Of a DNA stretch of 23,795 nucleotides, positions 14,644 to 22,211 are shown in pieces. The notes below the pieces were generated by a model that did no database searches, was not told the origin of the DNA, and saw nothing but the letters and a program-made list of their open reading frames with translations. The stretch comes from an uncultured Parabacteroides sp. GTDB lineage: Bacteria > Bacteroidota > Bacteroidia > Bacteroidales > Tannerellaceae. The position numbers were made by a program, and so were the translations under genes. Position 1 is the first letter of the stretch, and every line of letters starts with the position of its first letter. The stretch spans positions 1 to 23,795 of the forward strand of contig USAD01000006.1 of assembly GCA_900552415.1 (NCBI GenBank), in the 5' to 3' direction.

Positions 14644-15573
14644 ATGAGAAAAGTCATCGGCATCGGCGAGACCATCCTCGACATCATCTTCCGCGACAAC
14701 CAGCCCTATGCCGCCGTCCCGGGCGGCTCGGTGTTCAACGGCCTCACCTCGCTGGGGCGCATGGGCCTGCCGGTCCTGTTCATCAGCGAGCTGGGCGACG
14801 ACCACGTAGGCGGCCTCATCCGCGCCTTCATGGAGGAGAACAACATCTCGACCGACTACGTCGACCGCTATATGGACGGCAAGAGCCCCATCTCGCTCGC
14901 CTTCCTCGACCAGGACAACAACGCGAACTACGCGTTCTACAAGAACTATCCCGCCCAGCGGCTCGACGTGCCGTTGCCCCCGATCGAGAAAGACGACATC
15001 TTCATCTACGGCTCCTACTACGCGCTCAACCCGGCGCTCCGCGAGCGCATGGTCGAGTTCCTGAGATACGCCCAAGAGCGGGGCGCGATCCTCTACTACG
15101 ACCCCAACTTCCGGAAAGCCCACGCGCACGAGGCGATCCAGCTCAAGCCGACGATCCTCGAGAACCTCGAGTTCGCGGACATCGTCAGGGGATCGGACGA
15201 GGATTTCGTCAACATCTTCGGGGAAAAGGAGCCGAGAGCGGTCTACAAGGAGCACGTCGAGTTCTATTGCGACAATTTCATCACCACCCGCGGCCGGGAT
15301 GGCGTCGACCTCTTCACCCGCCGTTTCGAGGCGCATTACCCCTCGAAGGCGATCGAGACCAGGAGCACCATCGGCGCCGGCGACAATTTCAACGCGGGCA
15401 TCCTCTTCGGGCTCTTGCGGGAAGGCATCGGCAAGGCGGACCTGCCCAACCTCAGCCAGGCGGACTGGGCCAAAATCATCCAATGCGGCATCGACCTCTC
15501 GAGCGAGGTGTGCCAAAGTTACGATAATTACGTCTCGAGGGAGTTCGCCAAGAGATATGTTAGCCAGTCTTAA
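14644..15573 (+). CDS. PfkB-family carbohydrate kinase
   Basis: Sugar kinase of the ribokinase/PfkB fold, 309 residues, cytoplasmic. The substrate-side motif PGGSVFN (26-32) replaces the common GGxxxN, with Asn32 retained. YYDPNFR (151-157) and the anion-hole and catalytic motif GAGDNF (244-249, catalytic base Asp247) are intact, so it should be active. The substrate is not determined; fructose, ribose, adenosine-like or phosphorylated sugars all occur in the family. It lies 24 nt after the SIS isomerase, suggesting an isomerase-kinase pair acting on the same sugar or on consecutive intermediates; this is inference. Confidence 0.92.
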   Translation: MRKVIGIGETILDIIFRDNQPYAAVPGGSVFNGLTSLGRMGLPVLFISELGDDHVGGLIRAFMEENNISTDYVDRYMDGKSPISLAFLDQDNNANYAFYKNYPAQRLDVPLPPIEKDDIFIYGSYYALNPALRERMVEFLRYAQERGAILYYDPNFRKAHAHEAIQLKPTILENLEFADIVRGSDEDFVNIFGEKEPRAVYKEHVEFYCDNFITTRGRDGVDLFTRRFEAHYPSKAIETRSTIGAGDNFNAGILFGLLREGIGKADLPNLSQADWAKIIQCGIDLSSEVCQSYDNYVSREFAKRYVSQS

Positions 15574-15611
15574 ATATGCTTAACCCGAGACGCGGTTATC
15601 GCTGTTTTTAC

Positions 15612-15619
15612 TATCTTTG
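15612..15619 (+). promoter_or_regulatory. Candidate -7 box for the phosphatase-like lipoprotein gene
   Basis: TATCTTTG is an exact match to the TAnnTTTG element, 32 nt before the ATG at 15652. No TTTG lies 19-21 bp upstream. Confidence 0.45.
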
Positions 15620-15651
15620 GCAACAGTTGAACCGTTTATGATGTAAAGACT

Positions 15652-16704
15652 ATGCTGAACAAGTACCTTCTTCTCCCGTTCCTTTTGGCCCTGCTGGGCT
15701 CATGCTCATCCAACGAGCCCACCATTCATACCAATTGCCAACGGGACGAGATCGGGAATTATATCCTGAAATGGGAAATCACTCCCGGCATGGAGGGGAC
15801 GGTCAGCATCACGGTCTCCGACGATCCTGCCCGTTTCGACGGGCCTGCCACCAAATATGTCAATATCCAGGATGGCGTAACGACCTACGTCACGAACGAC
15901 AATTTCGACCGGAAATACTTCTGCCTCAACTTCAACGGGCAATACCGGCATGTCGTGGGCTCGCGCTCCGTCGTGATGGACAGCGTGCAGAATGTCTGCG
16001 ACCTGGGCGGTTACACGAACCCGAAAGGCAAGACCACCAAATGGGGAAAGGTCTTCCGTGCCGGCCAGATCGGCCACCTGAGCGAATGGGATTCCATCCG
16101 GCTGAACAACCTGAGAATAAAGACGATCATCGACCTGCGCCCCCAATGGGAACAGGACACGTTGCCCTGCGACTACAAACGGGCGGAGGTGATCTCCATC
16201 CCGATCGAGAGCCAGAACTCGCGGGAGGTCGTCCAGCGCATCCAGAACGGCGAGATCCGGAAAGGCGACGCGTTCCTCGCCATGCAGGACGAGTACATCC
16301 AGTTCGTCAGCCGCAACTCGGACGCCTTCGCCAAGGCCCTGAGACTGTTCCAGGAGCCGCGACGCTATCCGATCCTGATCTCCTGCTCGTTCGGGAAAGA
16401 CCAGAGCGGTTTCCTCTCGATGTTGCTCCTCAACCTCCTGGATATGGATCCCGAGACCATCCGGAAAGATTACATGAGCTCTAACGACTACATCAACACC
16501 GGCCTGTTCGCCCAATGGGCCAGCCAGTTGAGCAGCGACTCGCAAGAGAGCGTCACCGTCCTGCTCATGGCCCACGAGGAGCTGATCGACATCCTGAAAC
16601 ACCAGGTCGAGAAGGAGTACGGCTCGCTCGACAACTATATCAAACAAAGATTGCGCCTCAGCGAAAAGGAGCAAAATAAAATAAAAGAGATCCTGCTTTA
16701 TTAA
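15652..16704 (+). CDS. Tyrosine-phosphatase-family lipoprotein with altered active site
   Basis: A 350-residue lipoprotein (signal LLLPFLLALLGSC, lipid Cys18) with an N-terminal beta-rich region (25-110). A domain of the bacterial tyrosine/serine phosphatase type (Y_phosphatase3-like) follows: NVCDLGGYTNPKGKTTKWG (114-132), VFRAGQIGHLS (134-144) and IIDLRPQWE (159-167) are all characteristic. The active-site loop, normally HCxxGKDRTG, reads SCSFGKDQSG (244-253). The nucleophile Cys245 is kept, but the phosphate-binding Arg is Gln251 and the preceding His is Ser244. A Cx5R enzyme without its Arg is usually inactive or binds phosphate without hydrolysing it, so a binding or pseudoenzyme role is possible. 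Nothing in the neighbours identifies a partner. Confidence 0.8.
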   Translation: MLNKYLLLPFLLALLGSCSSNEPTIHTNCQRDEIGNYILKWEITPGMEGTVSITVSDDPARFDGPATKYVNIQDGVTTYVTNDNFDRKYFCLNFNGQYRHVVGSRSVVMDSVQNVCDLGGYTNPKGKTTKWGKVFRAGQIGHLSEWDSIRLNNLRIKTIIDLRPQWEQDTLPCDYKRAEVISIPIESQNSREVVQRIQNGEIRKGDAFLAMQDEYIQFVSRNSDAFAKALRLFQEPRRYPILISCSFGKDQSGFLSMLLLNLLDMDPETIRKDYMSSNDYINTGLFAQWASQLSSDSQESVTVLLMAHEELIDILKHQVEKEYGSLDNYIKQRLRLSEKEQNKIKEILLY

Positions 16705-16726
16705 TATGCGGTATCGCCTTTTTTCG

Positions 16727-16734
16727 TATCTTCG
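16727..16734 (+). promoter_or_regulatory. Candidate -7 box for the DEAD-box helicase gene
   Basis: TATCTTCG followed by CG fits TAnnTTCG and lies 39 nt before the TTG start at 16774. A -33 element is not evident. Confidence 0.4.
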
Positions 16735-16773
16735 CGGCGTCTATTATTTTCACCATACATATTTTATCACATT

Positions 16774-18516
16774 TTGAAAACATTTGAAGAATTAGGGGTT
16801 GCCGCTCCGATCTTGAAGGCAATCCAGGAGTTGGGATACGAGTCCCCTATGCCGGTACAGGAGGAAGTGATTCCTTTTTTGCTGGGAGAAGACAACGACG
16901 TAATCGCTTTGGCGCAAACCGGAACCGGCAAGACAGCCGCCTTTGGTCTGCCCATCCTACAGAAAATCGATATCAACCAAGTATATCCCCAGGCGCTCGT
17001 TCTCTGCCCGACCAGGGAGCTTTGCCTGCAGATCGCGGATGACTTGAACGATTACTCCAAATATCTGGACAAGCTGAAGGTACTGCCCGTCTATGGCGGC
17101 TCCAGCATCGAGAGCCAGATCAAGACCCTGAAACGGGGCGTCCACGTCGTCGTGGCCACGCCGGGCCGCCTGCTGGACCTGATGAACCGGAAAACCGTCG
17201 ACCTGAACGGCATCCGCAACGTCATCATGGACGAGGCCGACGAGATGCTCAACATGGGTTTCACGGAGAGCATCAACGAGATCCTGGCCGCCGTGCCGCC
17301 CACCCGCAACATGCTCCTCTTCTCGGCCACCATGCCGCAGGGCATCGCCAACATCACCAAGCAATACATGAAGAACCCTCGCGAGATCGTCATCGGCAAC
17401 AAGAACGAGGGAAACAAGAATATCCGCGACATCTATTTCATGGTGCGCGCCCAAGACAAATACTCGGCGCTCAAGCGCATCGCGGACTATTATCCGAACA
17501 TCTACGGCATCATCTTCTGCCGCACCCGCAAGGAGACACAGGAGATCGCGGACAAGCTGATCCAGGACGGCTATAACGCCGACTCGTTGCACGGCGAGCT
17601 GAGCCAGGCGCAACGCGACTACGTGATGCAGAAATTCCGCATCAAAAACCTGCAGTTGCTGGTCGCTACCGACGTGGCCGCCCGCGGTCTCGACGTCGAC
17701 GACCTGACGCACGTCATCAACTACGGCCTGCCCGATGATGTCGAGTCGTACACCCACCGCCGTGGCCGTACGGGCCGCGCGGGCAAGACGGGTATCTCCA
17801 TCTCGATCTGCCACATCAAGGAAAAGGGCAAGATCAAACAGATTGAGCGGGTGATCAACAAGCAGTTCGAGAAGGGCGAGATGCCGACCGGCAAGCAAAT
17901 CTGCGAGAAGCAACTATTCAACCTGGTCGACCAGATCGAGAAGGTCAAGGTCAACGAGGAGGAGATCGCACCCTTGATGCCCTCCATCTTCCGCAAGCTG
18001 GAATGGCTCGACAAGGAGGACATCATCAAGCGAATGGTTTCGCTCGAGTTCAACCGCATGATCGACTACTACAAGGAGGCGGGCGACATCGAGACCGTCG
18101 ACGACAGCCCCAAACGCAAGGAAAAAGGCAACCGGAAAGGTCATCAGGCGGAAGAGGGTTATACACGCCTCTTCATCAATTTCGGGAAAAGCGACAAGCT
18201 GCGCCCCAACGACCTGATCGAGATGATCAACAAATGCGTGCCGGGCAAGGTACAGATCGGCAAGATCGACCTGCACGACAACTTCTCATTCTTCGAGGTC
18301 GATTCGGAAAACGCGCAACGCACCCTGAAACGCATGAACAGCTTTGAGGTGAACGGCCGACGCATCTCCGTCGAGATCGCGCAAGAGAAGGGCGAAGGCA
18401 AGAAAAAAGGCAGCGGCAAGGAGCGAAAAGACAAGGATAAAGGCTCAAACAAGAAGAGAGCGGAGAAACCCTGGTGGCAAGGCGCTCCCAAGAAAGGCAG
18501 CAAGAAGAAAAGATAA
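16774..18516 (+). CDS. DEAD-box RNA helicase with DbpA-type C-terminal domain
   Basis: ATP-dependent RNA helicase, 580 residues. The helicase core is complete: Q-motif (Phe4 to Gln29), motif I AQTGTGKT (47-54), PTREL (79-83), DEAD (153-156), SAT (184-186), and HRRGRTGRAG in the second RecA domain. After about residue 465 comes a DbpA-like RNA-binding domain (TRLFINFGKSDKLRP to VNGRRISVEI), then a Lys/Arg/Gly-rich tail ending in GSKKKR. By family it should remodel ribosomal or other structured RNA. The start is TTG: the sequence MKTFEELG is the conserved N-terminus of Bacteroidota homologues, and no in-frame ATG exists just upstream. It stands alone, without a co-oriented partner at close range. 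Confidence 0.95.
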   Translation: MKTFEELGVAAPILKAIQELGYESPMPVQEEVIPFLLGEDNDVIALAQTGTGKTAAFGLPILQKIDINQVYPQALVLCPTRELCLQIADDLNDYSKYLDKLKVLPVYGGSSIESQIKTLKRGVHVVVATPGRLLDLMNRKTVDLNGIRNVIMDEADEMLNMGFTESINEILAAVPPTRNMLLFSATMPQGIANITKQYMKNPREIVIGNKNEGNKNIRDIYFMVRAQDKYSALKRIADYYPNIYGIIFCRTRKETQEIADKLIQDGYNADSLHGELSQAQRDYVMQKFRIKNLQLLVATDVAARGLDVDDLTHVINYGLPDDVESYTHRRGRTGRAGKTGISISICHIKEKGKIKQIERVINKQFEKGEMPTGKQICEKQLFNLVDQIEKVKVNEEEIAPLMPSIFRKLEWLDKEDIIKRMVSLEFNRMIDYYKEAGDIETVDDSPKRKEKGNRKGHQAEEGYTRLFINFGKSDKLRPNDLIEMINKCVPGKVQIGKIDLHDNFSFFEVDSENAQRTLKRMNSFEVNGRRISVEIAQEKGEGKKKGSGKERKDKDKGSNKKRAEKPWWQGAPKKGSKKKR

Positions 18517-18535
18517 ACCTCCTCACGGAACAAAA

Positions 18536-18550
18536 GGCACAAACCGTGCC
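18536..18550. terminator. Short hairpin after the helicase gene
   Basis: GGCAC-AAACC-GTGCC forms a 5-bp stem 20 nt after the helicase stop. On the plus strand no U-run follows; on the minus strand TTTTG follows. It is a weak terminator candidate at best. Confidence 0.3.
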
Positions 18551-18574
18551 TGAAAGCATAAAAGTATTCCAGGA

Positions 18575-18622
18575 GCAATGGCATACGAGCGACGCAAACG
18601 AGCGTCAATCGTGTGCCATTGC
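18575..18622. repeat. Long imperfect inverted repeat
   Basis: The 48-bp stretch folds on itself: GCAATGGCA pairs with TGCCATTGC, followed by further pairing (ACGA/TCGT and GACGC/GCGTC) with one wobble and two mismatches, around a short AAACGA-type loop. ACGAGCG occurs twice near the tip. No U-run follows, so it is either a processed 3'-end hairpin of the helicase mRNA or a small mobile repeat. Confidence 0.6.
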
Positions 18623-18946
18623 CGCATTATGACCTCTCATTTTCACACCTCAGGAAGAAAAAACCGCCTGTTTTATCAGCAAACGCTCTCCCACATTCTC
18701 CCCGAGATAATCTTTTTGTCAAATCCACAACATATAGACACGATTCACCTAAATTCTCATCCGGATTCAACGAACCGGACTATTTCTTAAACGAAAATAG
18801 ACAAATAGACCCACAAAAATTAACCTGCTTTAATATTATTCGGTTGCAAAATGGTTATTCAAGCAAGATCATTATGACGCTTTCAGTAGTGTATAAATAA
18901 CATTATGATATTTGAAAAATAAATATTAAACAAAAAGATGTTTTTA
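18623..18946. other. AT-rich gene-free spacer upstream of susC
   Basis: No gene is seen; the short open frames lack any protein-like character. A small hairpin TCCGG(A)TTC-AAC-GAACCGGA lies at 18760-18779, followed by CTATTTCTT. The composition becomes steadily more AT-rich toward the susC promoter. Confidence 0.5.
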
Positions 18947-18979
18947 TTTGGATATATAAAACAAAAACACATATATTCG
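18947..18979 (+). promoter_or_regulatory. Bacteroides-type promoter of susC/susD
   Basis: TTTG (18947-18950) and TATATTCG (18972-18979) are separated by 21 bp, matching the Bacteroidota housekeeping promoter layout TTTG-N19-21-TAnnTTTG with one change in the -7 box. The ATG of susC is 77 nt after the -7 box, leaving an AT-rich leader of about 70 nt. It is the only promoter in the window where both elements are clear. Confidence 0.65.
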
Positions 18980-19056
18980 CGCCATAGGTTATTTATGGGT
19001 AATTTATTTATTTTAATAAACAAGCGTGATTAAAAACGCTACAAACAGGTTGTATT

Positions 19057-22000
19057 ATGAAAAAGGTATTTCCCTTTGGTATTAGTTTGGCATTATGCTC
19101 AACTTTGGCCATGGCACAGACCCCTTTCAAAGGAACGGTCGTCGATGAGAATGGCGAACCAGTGATCGGAGCGTCGATCATCATTGTAGGAACCACTACG
19201 GGAACAGTTACGGACTTTGACGGCGGCTTCTCGTTGACAGCCCCAGAAGGATCCAGGCAGATCAAAGTATCGTACGTCGGCATGATCCCACAGACACTAG
19301 AGATCAAGCCGGATCTGAAGATCACCCTCAAGGCGGACAGTCAGAACCTGGACGAGGTAATCGTCATCGCCTATGGTACGACATCGGCCCGAAACCTGAC
19401 CGGAGCGGTCTCATCCGTCAAGGGCGAGGCCATCAAGAACCTGCCCGGTCCATCGGTCGACGAGATGTTGCAAGGACGGGCTTCCGGTGTCATGATCTCC
19501 TCTCCTTCAGGCTCAGTCGGCGTGACACCTGTTATCAACATCCGTGGTGTCTCCTCGATCTCTAACAGTACAACCCCATTGTACGTAGTTGATGGTATGA
19601 TCATCTCCATGGACGGGACGTCAAACACCCGGCAAAACCCATTGTCTGATATCAACTCGGCGGATATCAAGTCCATTGAGATCCTGAAAGATGCCGCGGC
19701 GACGGCCCTCTACGGATCACGCGCCGCGAACGGTGTCATCATGATCACGACCAACTCCGGACAGAAAGGGAAGGCTAAAATCTCCTACAACGGCAGCTAC
19801 ACGATCAGCACGCCGACAAACATGATCGAGGCGATGGATGCCGAACAATATGTCGACCTGAAGAACCTCGCGGTTTCCAATACGGCTTCCCGACAGGAAG
19901 ACAAGGGATTCTACGACCAATACGCGTATGGCTTGATGTACGACAGCAATGGGAACGTGATCGACACCGATTGGAGCGACCTGCTTTTCCAGACCGGCAA
20001 CATCATGAATCATGACCTGAGCGTATCGGGCGGCAACGACGACGCGAACTATTACATCAGCACCGGCATCATGGACCAGGATGGTATCACCGTCGGCGAT
20101 GAGTTCAAGCGCTACTCGTTCAAGGCCAATACCAATTTCAATCCGACCGAATGGCTGAGCGGCGGATTTAACGGAAGCTACTCAAATACGCAACAGAAAA
20201 ACGTAGACTCCGGTTATGGTACGGGCGCCTACTCAATCAATGGTTTCTCGCGCATGGCGGCGATCCTTCCCTCCAACATCCCGGCCTATAACGAGGATGG
20301 TACGCCTTATATGGACAACGGAAATTACCTGGGCTACGGAAACAACAAAATCGGTTGCACCTACTACAACCCGATGTCCTACATCGACGATCAGGCCAGC
20401 CGGATGGAGAACAACCGTATCATCGCCAGCGGCTTCCTCGACCTGCATCCGATCAAGGGCTTGAATATCCGATCACAATACGGTATCGACTGGTTCATCA
20501 CCAACTCGACAACGATGTACTCGCCAAATGGCGGTGATGGTTACGCGTCGGGCGGTAATCTCTACGCTTACGCGACCACCCGTAAGACCTGGACATGGAC
20601 CAACACGGCCAACTATCAATTCGATCTTGCCGAAGACCATCATTTCGCGGCCACGATCGGTATGGAGGCACAGGAGATGCAATACAAACGTCGCTATTAC
20701 GAGGCCTCAACCCTTGCCGACAAGGAGATGGTCTTCGAGGAGGCACCTTACTTGACCTACTCAAGCGACGCCTCAACCAACAGGCGTGAGGAGCGCTCGA
20801 TGATCTCTTATCTCGGCCGACTCACCTACAACTGGAACTATCGCTACTATCTGGAGGGCAGCTTCCGTCGGGACGGTCTCTCCGCTCTAGGAAATAAATG
20901 GGGTAACTTCTGGGGCACTTCCGCCTCTTGGCGTGTCTCCGACGAGGCCTTCTTCGAGCCATTGAAAAGCGCGATCTCGGACTTGCGTGTCAAGGCCAGC
21001 TACGGTATTGTCGGTAATACGAACGTAGACGCTTATGCCTCACTGTCGACTTATGGATCAACCTATTACAACGGAACAGGCGCCTACTATCCCAACGCCA
21101 TCGCGGACTCTAACCTCGGTTGGGAGCAGACCGCCAAGACCGATATCGGTATCACCGGACAGATCGCCAGCCGTTTCAACTTCGAGTTAACCTACTTTAA
21201 GTCGAAATCAAAGAACCTGATCCTGAACTCGAGCCAGTCATACTCGACCGGTATTCCCGATTTCTCTATCACGACCAACTTGGGCAAGGCACAAAACCAA
21301 GGTCTCGAGTTCTCGTTCGGCGGCAATATCCTGCGTATCGGCGATTTCACCTGGGACTCGAACGTCAACTTCACCTTCGTGAAAAACAAGGTTCTTGAAT
21401 TGGAGAGCGATATTATCGAGGACGGAACGGGAGCCAACAACATCACGACCGAAGGATTGTCAATGGCACAACTTTATGTCTATCCGACCGCCGGCGTCGA
21501 TCCGGAGACCGGACGGCGTGTGGTCCTGCTCGATGACGAGAATGGCAACGCGACCCGTGAGGCTCTCCTGGTTTATACGTATGGCTCCGGCGCGGCTGTT
21601 TACGACCGCACGACGGGCGAGAAACTGGATATCGACGACTGGAACCCGCATATCATGGGTAACACGAAACCGACCTACTACGGCGGCTGGACCAACAACT
21701 TCAGCTGGAAAGGTTGGGACGCGACACTCTTCTTCCAGTTCTCAGGAGGAAACAAGATCTACAACGGTATGAAAGCGACCATGTCGGATATGCGTTTCTG
21801 GAACAACTCGAAGAATGTCTATGAGACGATCTGGCGCAATCCGGGCGATATCTCCGACTACGCGAAACCGGAGATGAACGACAACTACTCGAACGGTTCG
21901 GCCAACCCGATCAGCGACTTCATCGAGAATGGTGATTATCTCCGTTTGAAGAACCTCGTCATCGGTTATACTTTCGACACGAAGAAATGGCCGAAGAAGG

Positions 22001-22182
22001 TCGGTATCTCGCAACTCCGGCTCTATGTTACGGCGACGAACCTCTTCTGTATTACGGGATATAGCGGTATGGACCCGGAGATCAACTCACGAGGCGACAG
22101 CTCTAACACGATATCGGGAATCGACAAGAATACGGCCCCATTGACGAAGACCTATTCTTTCGGTGTTAACTTATCATTCTAA
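19057..22182 (+). CDS. SusC-like TonB-linked outer membrane transporter
   Basis: TonB-dependent 22-strand outer-membrane channel that, with its SusD partner, imports glycans or other oligomers. The 1041-residue protein has a Sec signal ending in AMA-Q (cleavage near 20/21). A carboxypeptidase-regulatory-like domain follows (about 24-105, GTVVDENGEPVIGAS onward), then the TonB-box-like LDEVIVIAYGT, a plug domain (about 115-235 with LQGRASGVMI, INIRGVSS and PLYVVDGM), and the barrel ending in the terminal Phe of FGVNLSF. There is no STN domain in front of the CarboxypepD-like domain, so it is not of the type that signals to an ECF anti-sigma factor. It is followed 29 nt later by susD. The glycan target cannot be read from the sequence. 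Confidence 0.96.
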   Translation: MKKVFPFGISLALCSTLAMAQTPFKGTVVDENGEPVIGASIIIVGTTTGTVTDFDGGFSLTAPEGSRQIKVSYVGMIPQTLEIKPDLKITLKADSQNLDEVIVIAYGTTSARNLTGAVSSVKGEAIKNLPGPSVDEMLQGRASGVMISSPSGSVGVTPVINIRGVSSISNSTTPLYVVDGMIISMDGTSNTRQNPLSDINSADIKSIEILKDAAATALYGSRAANGVIMITTNSGQKGKAKISYNGSYTISTPTNMIEAMDAEQYVDLKNLAVSNTASRQEDKGFYDQYAYGLMYDSNGNVIDTDWSDLLFQTGNIMNHDLSVSGGNDDANYYISTGIMDQDGITVGDEFKRYSFKANTNFNPTEWLSGGFNGSYSNTQQKNVDSGYGTGAYSINGFSRMAAILPSNIPAYNEDGTPYMDNGNYLGYGNNKIGCTYYNPMSYIDDQASRMENNRIIASGFLDLHPIKGLNIRSQYGIDWFITNSTTMYSPNGGDGYASGGNLYAYATTRKTWTWTNTANYQFDLAEDHHFAATIGMEAQEMQYKRRYYEASTLADKEMVFEEAPYLTYSSDASTNRREERSMISYLGRLTYNWNYRYYLEGSFRRDGLSALGNKWGNFWGTSASWRVSDEAFFEPLKSAISDLRVKASYGIVGNTNVDAYASLSTYGSTYYNGTGAYYPNAIADSNLGWEQTAKTDIGITGQIASRFNFELTYFKSKSKNLILNSSQSYSTGIPDFSITTNLGKAQNQGLEFSFGGNILRIGDFTWDSNVNFTFVKNKVLELESDIIEDGTGANNITTEGLSMAQLYVYPTAGVDPETGRRVVLLDDENGNATREALLVYTYGSGAAVYDRTTGEKLDIDDWNPHIMGNTKPTYYGGWTNNFSWKGWDATLFFQFSGGNKIYNGMKATMSDMRFWNNSKNVYETIWRNPGDISDYAKPEMNDNYSNGSANPISDFIENGDYLRLKNLVIGYTFDTKKWPKKVGISQLRLYVTATNLFCITGYSGMDPEINSRGDSSNTISGIDKNTAPLTKTYSFGVNLSF

Positions 22183-22211
22183 ATCAATGACTTTTTAAAT
22201 ATCCAGACAAG

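Noticed and set aside
12331..15516. A 1061-codon open frame on the minus strand across the M28, SIS and PfkB genes
   Set aside because: It is a shadow of high-GC coding: the sense genes avoid TTA, CTA and TCA codons, so few antisense stops arise. Its translation is low-complexity (Asp/Val/Arg/Leu-rich) and the three sense genes have full sets of catalytic motifs. The same applies to long antisense frames over ispG (631-2244), rpoN (3806-5194) and M16 (9710-11029).
15580..15611. Hairpin AACC…GGTT followed by GCTGTTTTT after the PfkB gene as a terminator
   Set aside because: Only four base pairs form without mismatches, and the T-run overlaps the candidate promoter of the next gene.
18578..18900. 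Short plus-strand frames between the helicase and susC
   Set aside because: They start inside the inverted repeat, have no recognisable domain or signal sequence and lie in AT-rich spacer DNA.
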